Program-made: the position numbers and the translations under genes | The notes under the pieces: model-generated | What the model saw: only the letters and a program-made list of their open reading frames with translations | Database searches by the model: none | What the model was told of the DNA's origin: nothing | Shown here: positions 61,713 to 64,000 of the stretch, piece by piece | Position numbering within the stretch: position 1 is the first letter of the stretch | How the letters are laid out: every line of letters begins with the position of its first letter | DNA from: Epiperipatus broadwayi | Taxonomy: Eukaryota > Onychophora > Udeonychophora > Euonychophora > Peripatidae | Length of the DNA: 64,000 nt | Reading direction: 5' to 3' | NCBI GenBank assembly: GCA_028023455.1 | Contig: JAQFVV010012420.1 | Location: 3,970,001-4,034,000, forward strand

Positions 61713-62058
61713 TACAAAGAAATCAAGTCATATATCACATGACCTAAATTAACAAGCTTATATTACAAATGTTATATATAGAGTTCACAAATAAGTTCTT
61801 AACAAGCTCTGCAGATTCAATCCCATATAGCTATTTATGTTAGATAACTGGATTGGAAGATTTATGGATGTCTGAAAGTTTCAGATTTTCTACTTAATAG
61901 TTATCCATTAGATAAAGTGCTGGGCTTGTCCTGATATTTTTAATCTAATGCTTGAATATTCTAGCGCCTCACTGAGGAAGCCAGTAGCAGAAACCGGTCT
62001 TGGGTTGGGGATATTCTGCAAAGATTGTTAAGAGCTTATTTGCGAGCTCTATATATAA
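61713..62058 (+). mobile_element. Foldback element copy C (divergent hammerhead family member)
   Basis: The 12-bp sequence TAGATAAGAACT stands at both borders (61701-61712 and 62059-62070). It has a leader of about 59 bp containing ATCACATGACC (compare ATCACATGATCACC in copies A and B). A terminal inverted pair follows, TTATATATAGAG...CAAATAAG...TTAACAA (61772 onward), whose complement ends at 62058. Toward the right end there is a hammerhead-like block and then GGGGATATTC. The same layout with different arm sequence shows a second subfamily. It is non-coding. Confidence 0.7.
61951..62017 (+). ncRNA. Hammerhead-like motif, degenerate (copy C)
   Basis: Core CTGAGGA (CTGATGA expected) at 61972-61978, a weak stem II around CAGTA, GAAAC-CG-GTC at 61990-61999, and outer stem I GAATAT/ATATTC. 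Inner stem I has one mismatch. The T-to-G change at an invariant core position should abolish or greatly reduce cleavage. Confidence 0.55.
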
Positions 62059-62363
62059 TAGATAAGAACTGAGTGAATATATTTGTTCTATTATTTGTGT
62101 AAGATGAAGAAATTATTAATGGCTAATGCAGTTTAAATATAAGCTAGAGGAGTCCTGTGATATTTTGTTTTGCTAAATATTTTTTTCATAAACTTTTTAT
62201 CTGGACAAACATGTTTGATTCATGAAAAAATTTAATTTTACATGTAAAGTTGATTCAGTTCTATTTAAATTTGTGTTAAATACTGAAAATGACTTGGGAA
62301 AAACAATTTAAGCATACATGTTAAATTCTCTGTCCAGAAGCAATTACTAAACATCAAACAAAG

Positions 62364-62374
62364 GGACTTGAACC
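62364..62374 (-). promoter_or_regulatory. Pol III B-box-like motif
   Basis: The - strand reads GGTTCAAGTCC, an exact B-box. The sequence upstream on that strand (TTGACTGTCAATG) could be a worn anticodon arm, so this may be a tRNA pseudogene or SINE remnant. The T-stem does not pair well. Confidence 0.35.
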
Positions 62375-62929
62375 TCATTGACAGTCAAGTTGCTTTAGCT
62401 TTGTGCCGGTCAAAATATGTTTATCCATCTAACATGAGCTGGAACTCCAAAATGTACTTCAAACCCAGTCAAGCCCAAGATTTAGGTCAGGGACCAGCCT
62501 GGATTCAAACCCTCTCTCTAAGCCCCAGATCTAACACCTAATGAATAACATAATAGTGATGGCACATGAGAATTAATCTTAATCCGGCCGACTAGCAAAG
62601 CTGAGCAAAACAATGAGACATTTATTAACTATGACTATATTAAAATATACATAAGCATGGCTGTAATATGTGGAAGTGGAGAAAAGAAGGAATTCGAACT
62701 ACTCAAATAAGTTAGACAATAAAATATATTTTAATATACTGACAAATTATTTACATAATGACTTAATCATATACATTAGTGTGTGTGTGTGAATGAGCAA
62801 GCAGTAGATGATTACATAGTGTCATTCACGCTATTATTTTTCATATGCTCTTTATTAGCTAAATAATATATATTACAAATAAACACACATCTTTGGTGGG
62901 TCTAATATTAAGATGCCAATCAGTTATTA

Positions 62930-62987
62930 GAAAGAAGTTACATAAAATTGCTATCAACGCTTTGGATTACGGTTCTGAAACATGGTG
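62930..62987 (+). pseudogene. Possible LINE fragment (YGSETW motif)
   Basis: The + strand reads RKKLHKIAINALDYGSETW followed by a stop. This resembles the LINE thumb motif (..Y..CV...LLYGSETW). It is under 60 bp, so chance or an old fragment cannot be told apart. Confidence 0.3.
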
Positions 62988-63432
62988 ACTAGCATTATTT
63001 CAGGGAGCGTTCTGGGATTCATTATACATATGATATAAACTATTTTCACGCCATTGAGGTCGTGAAAATAAACAAAATACATTTGAAAACATTTGCTATG
63101 ACAAAATATTTAATGAAAAATTATTTTAACAATCGTAAGATGAACGCTTTATTTTCCCCAAGGCATATAGATACTCCTAAATATAAATATGTTATGATGG
63201 TGAGATTGTTTGATAAGATTGAAATAACATTAGTAATTAATCTAGCTATTAATATTTGGCATTGATATATATTTTGAGCAGAGCGCATTTTAATATTAGA
63301 GCATTAAAACTGGGTCATGAAGCAAAAGAAATACTAATACAAATAAGTTTGCGGTGCTGACATAATAGCCTAAAATAAAAGGAAAAGTCGTGCTTCTGGA
63401 CGAAAAACTAAATCTCACCCCCTTTTTGGGTA

Positions 63433-63714
63433 GTGCTTAGAGAAAAGTGGATAGGCATGGCGTGGCCCAGACTTTCTGGTATAACCAACGCGAGAGGCTT
63501 TTTATCTACGAAGTATATATGCATAGCGTGTGCCAAACTTACGGGATCACCGCCAGAGGCATTTGATACGGAAAAAATGTGGTTCCAGATAGCTCAACTA
63601 TCTATGGAACGAGAAGAAATCTATGGGTTCGAACTTGTCGTAACCCCCCAGATTAAGAAGCACATATATATAATCACGAAGATCGGCTATATGTCAGGAA
63701 CACAGTACGAATGA
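63433..63714 (+). other. Unrecognised 93-codon open frame
   Basis: The open frame starts at ATG 63433 and ends at the TGA at 63712-63714. Composition is more even than nearby frames (Trp, Cys, Met and Pro present) and the DNA here is relatively G+C-rich. No known domain, signal peptide or splice context was recognised. It lies inside a presumed repeat, so a decayed element ORF is more likely than a host gene. Confidence 0.25.
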
Positions 63715-64000
63715 TAAATGTCACGAACGACATTGAAAAGTTTTACTGCTTTAAAAATAAATGACCCTTGTTTGAATACTATAATTTATATAAATAATAT
63801 GCTATGCCGCTATAATATATATATAAAGAAATTTAGATTTCATTTACTAAAATATACTTGAAGATTTTATTTAGCAAAAGAAACATTAAGATTTAGATTT
63901 CAAATTAATAAAATTTAAGAGTATGACAAATGAAATAAGATTAGCAGTTATATAGAAAACAAATTATATGTCACCCTTTCAGAATTTAATAAATAATTAT

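Larger units (their letters stand above)
62402..64000 (+). repeat. Third copy of the TGTA-CGGTC repeat, running off the window
   Basis: It starts TGTGCCGGTCAAAATATG. CCCCAGATCTAACACCTAAT and GAATAACATAA correspond to CCCCAGGTCAAAGATCTAAT and CAATAACATA at 49.5 kb. It is more G+C-rich than ordinary intron and contains the 93-codon frame at 63433-63714. Similarity is patchy. Confidence 0.35.

Overview
The window is AT-rich animal DNA, roughly a quarter G+C by eye. It carries one recognisable host gene, CNOT4 (NOT4, the RING/RRM E3 ligase linked to the CCR4-NOT complex), on the + strand. Four small exons (444-564, 12264-12344, 13835-13957, 36603-36686) encode its C-terminal half. Each has consensus splice borders, all joins are phase 1, and the joined reading frame stays open. 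A fifth block at 59120-59226 splices in the same phase and ends in a stop codon; it is a candidate terminal exon. Introns are 1.5 to 22 kb. Exon sequence, intron size and the retroelement families (RTE-like and other LINEs, Penelope-like elements) indicate an invertebrate metazoan. A mollusc or chelicerate is plausible, but the phylum cannot be fixed from this sequence.

Almost everything else is mobile-element debris in the introns. 1.0-4.2 kb: a nearly full-length but broken RTE-like LINE on the - strand, with truncated relatives at 5.2-6.2 and 49.0-49.4 kb. 6772-9472: a non-autonomous DNA transposon with 47-bp terminal inverted repeats, a perfect 8-bp target duplication, an internal tandem array and three consecutive hairpins. 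9.6-10.9 kb: a decayed LINE on the + strand. 19578-25819: hAT-type ends with an 8-bp target duplication, split by a large insertion. 29.2-35.4 kb: a second LINE family interrupted by a Penelope-like element with duplicated and inverted GIY-YIG regions. 35518-36205: a MITE. 39.97-41.05 kb: tRNA-derived SINE-like units, direct and inverted. 47361-48276 and 52271-53127: two Tigger/pogo-like MITEs in inverted orientation. Several tandem duplications lie in the second half.

The most interesting content is a small family of foldback elements carrying hammerhead-ribozyme motifs: copy B at 43538-44236, copy A at about 26984-27549, and a divergent copy C at 61713-62058. Copy B has 265-bp inverted arms, each arm with a hammerhead whose core and stems can all be drawn (one on each strand). 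Between the arms is a stem-loop that shows a compensatory base change in copy A. Copies B and C are flanked by 14- and 12-bp direct repeats, which suggests retro-type rather than cut-and-paste insertion. Published Penelope-like elements and retrozymes carry minimal type I hammerheads, so these may be non-autonomous members of such a system. An autonomous Penelope-like relic in the same intron could be related, but no hammerhead was found in it.
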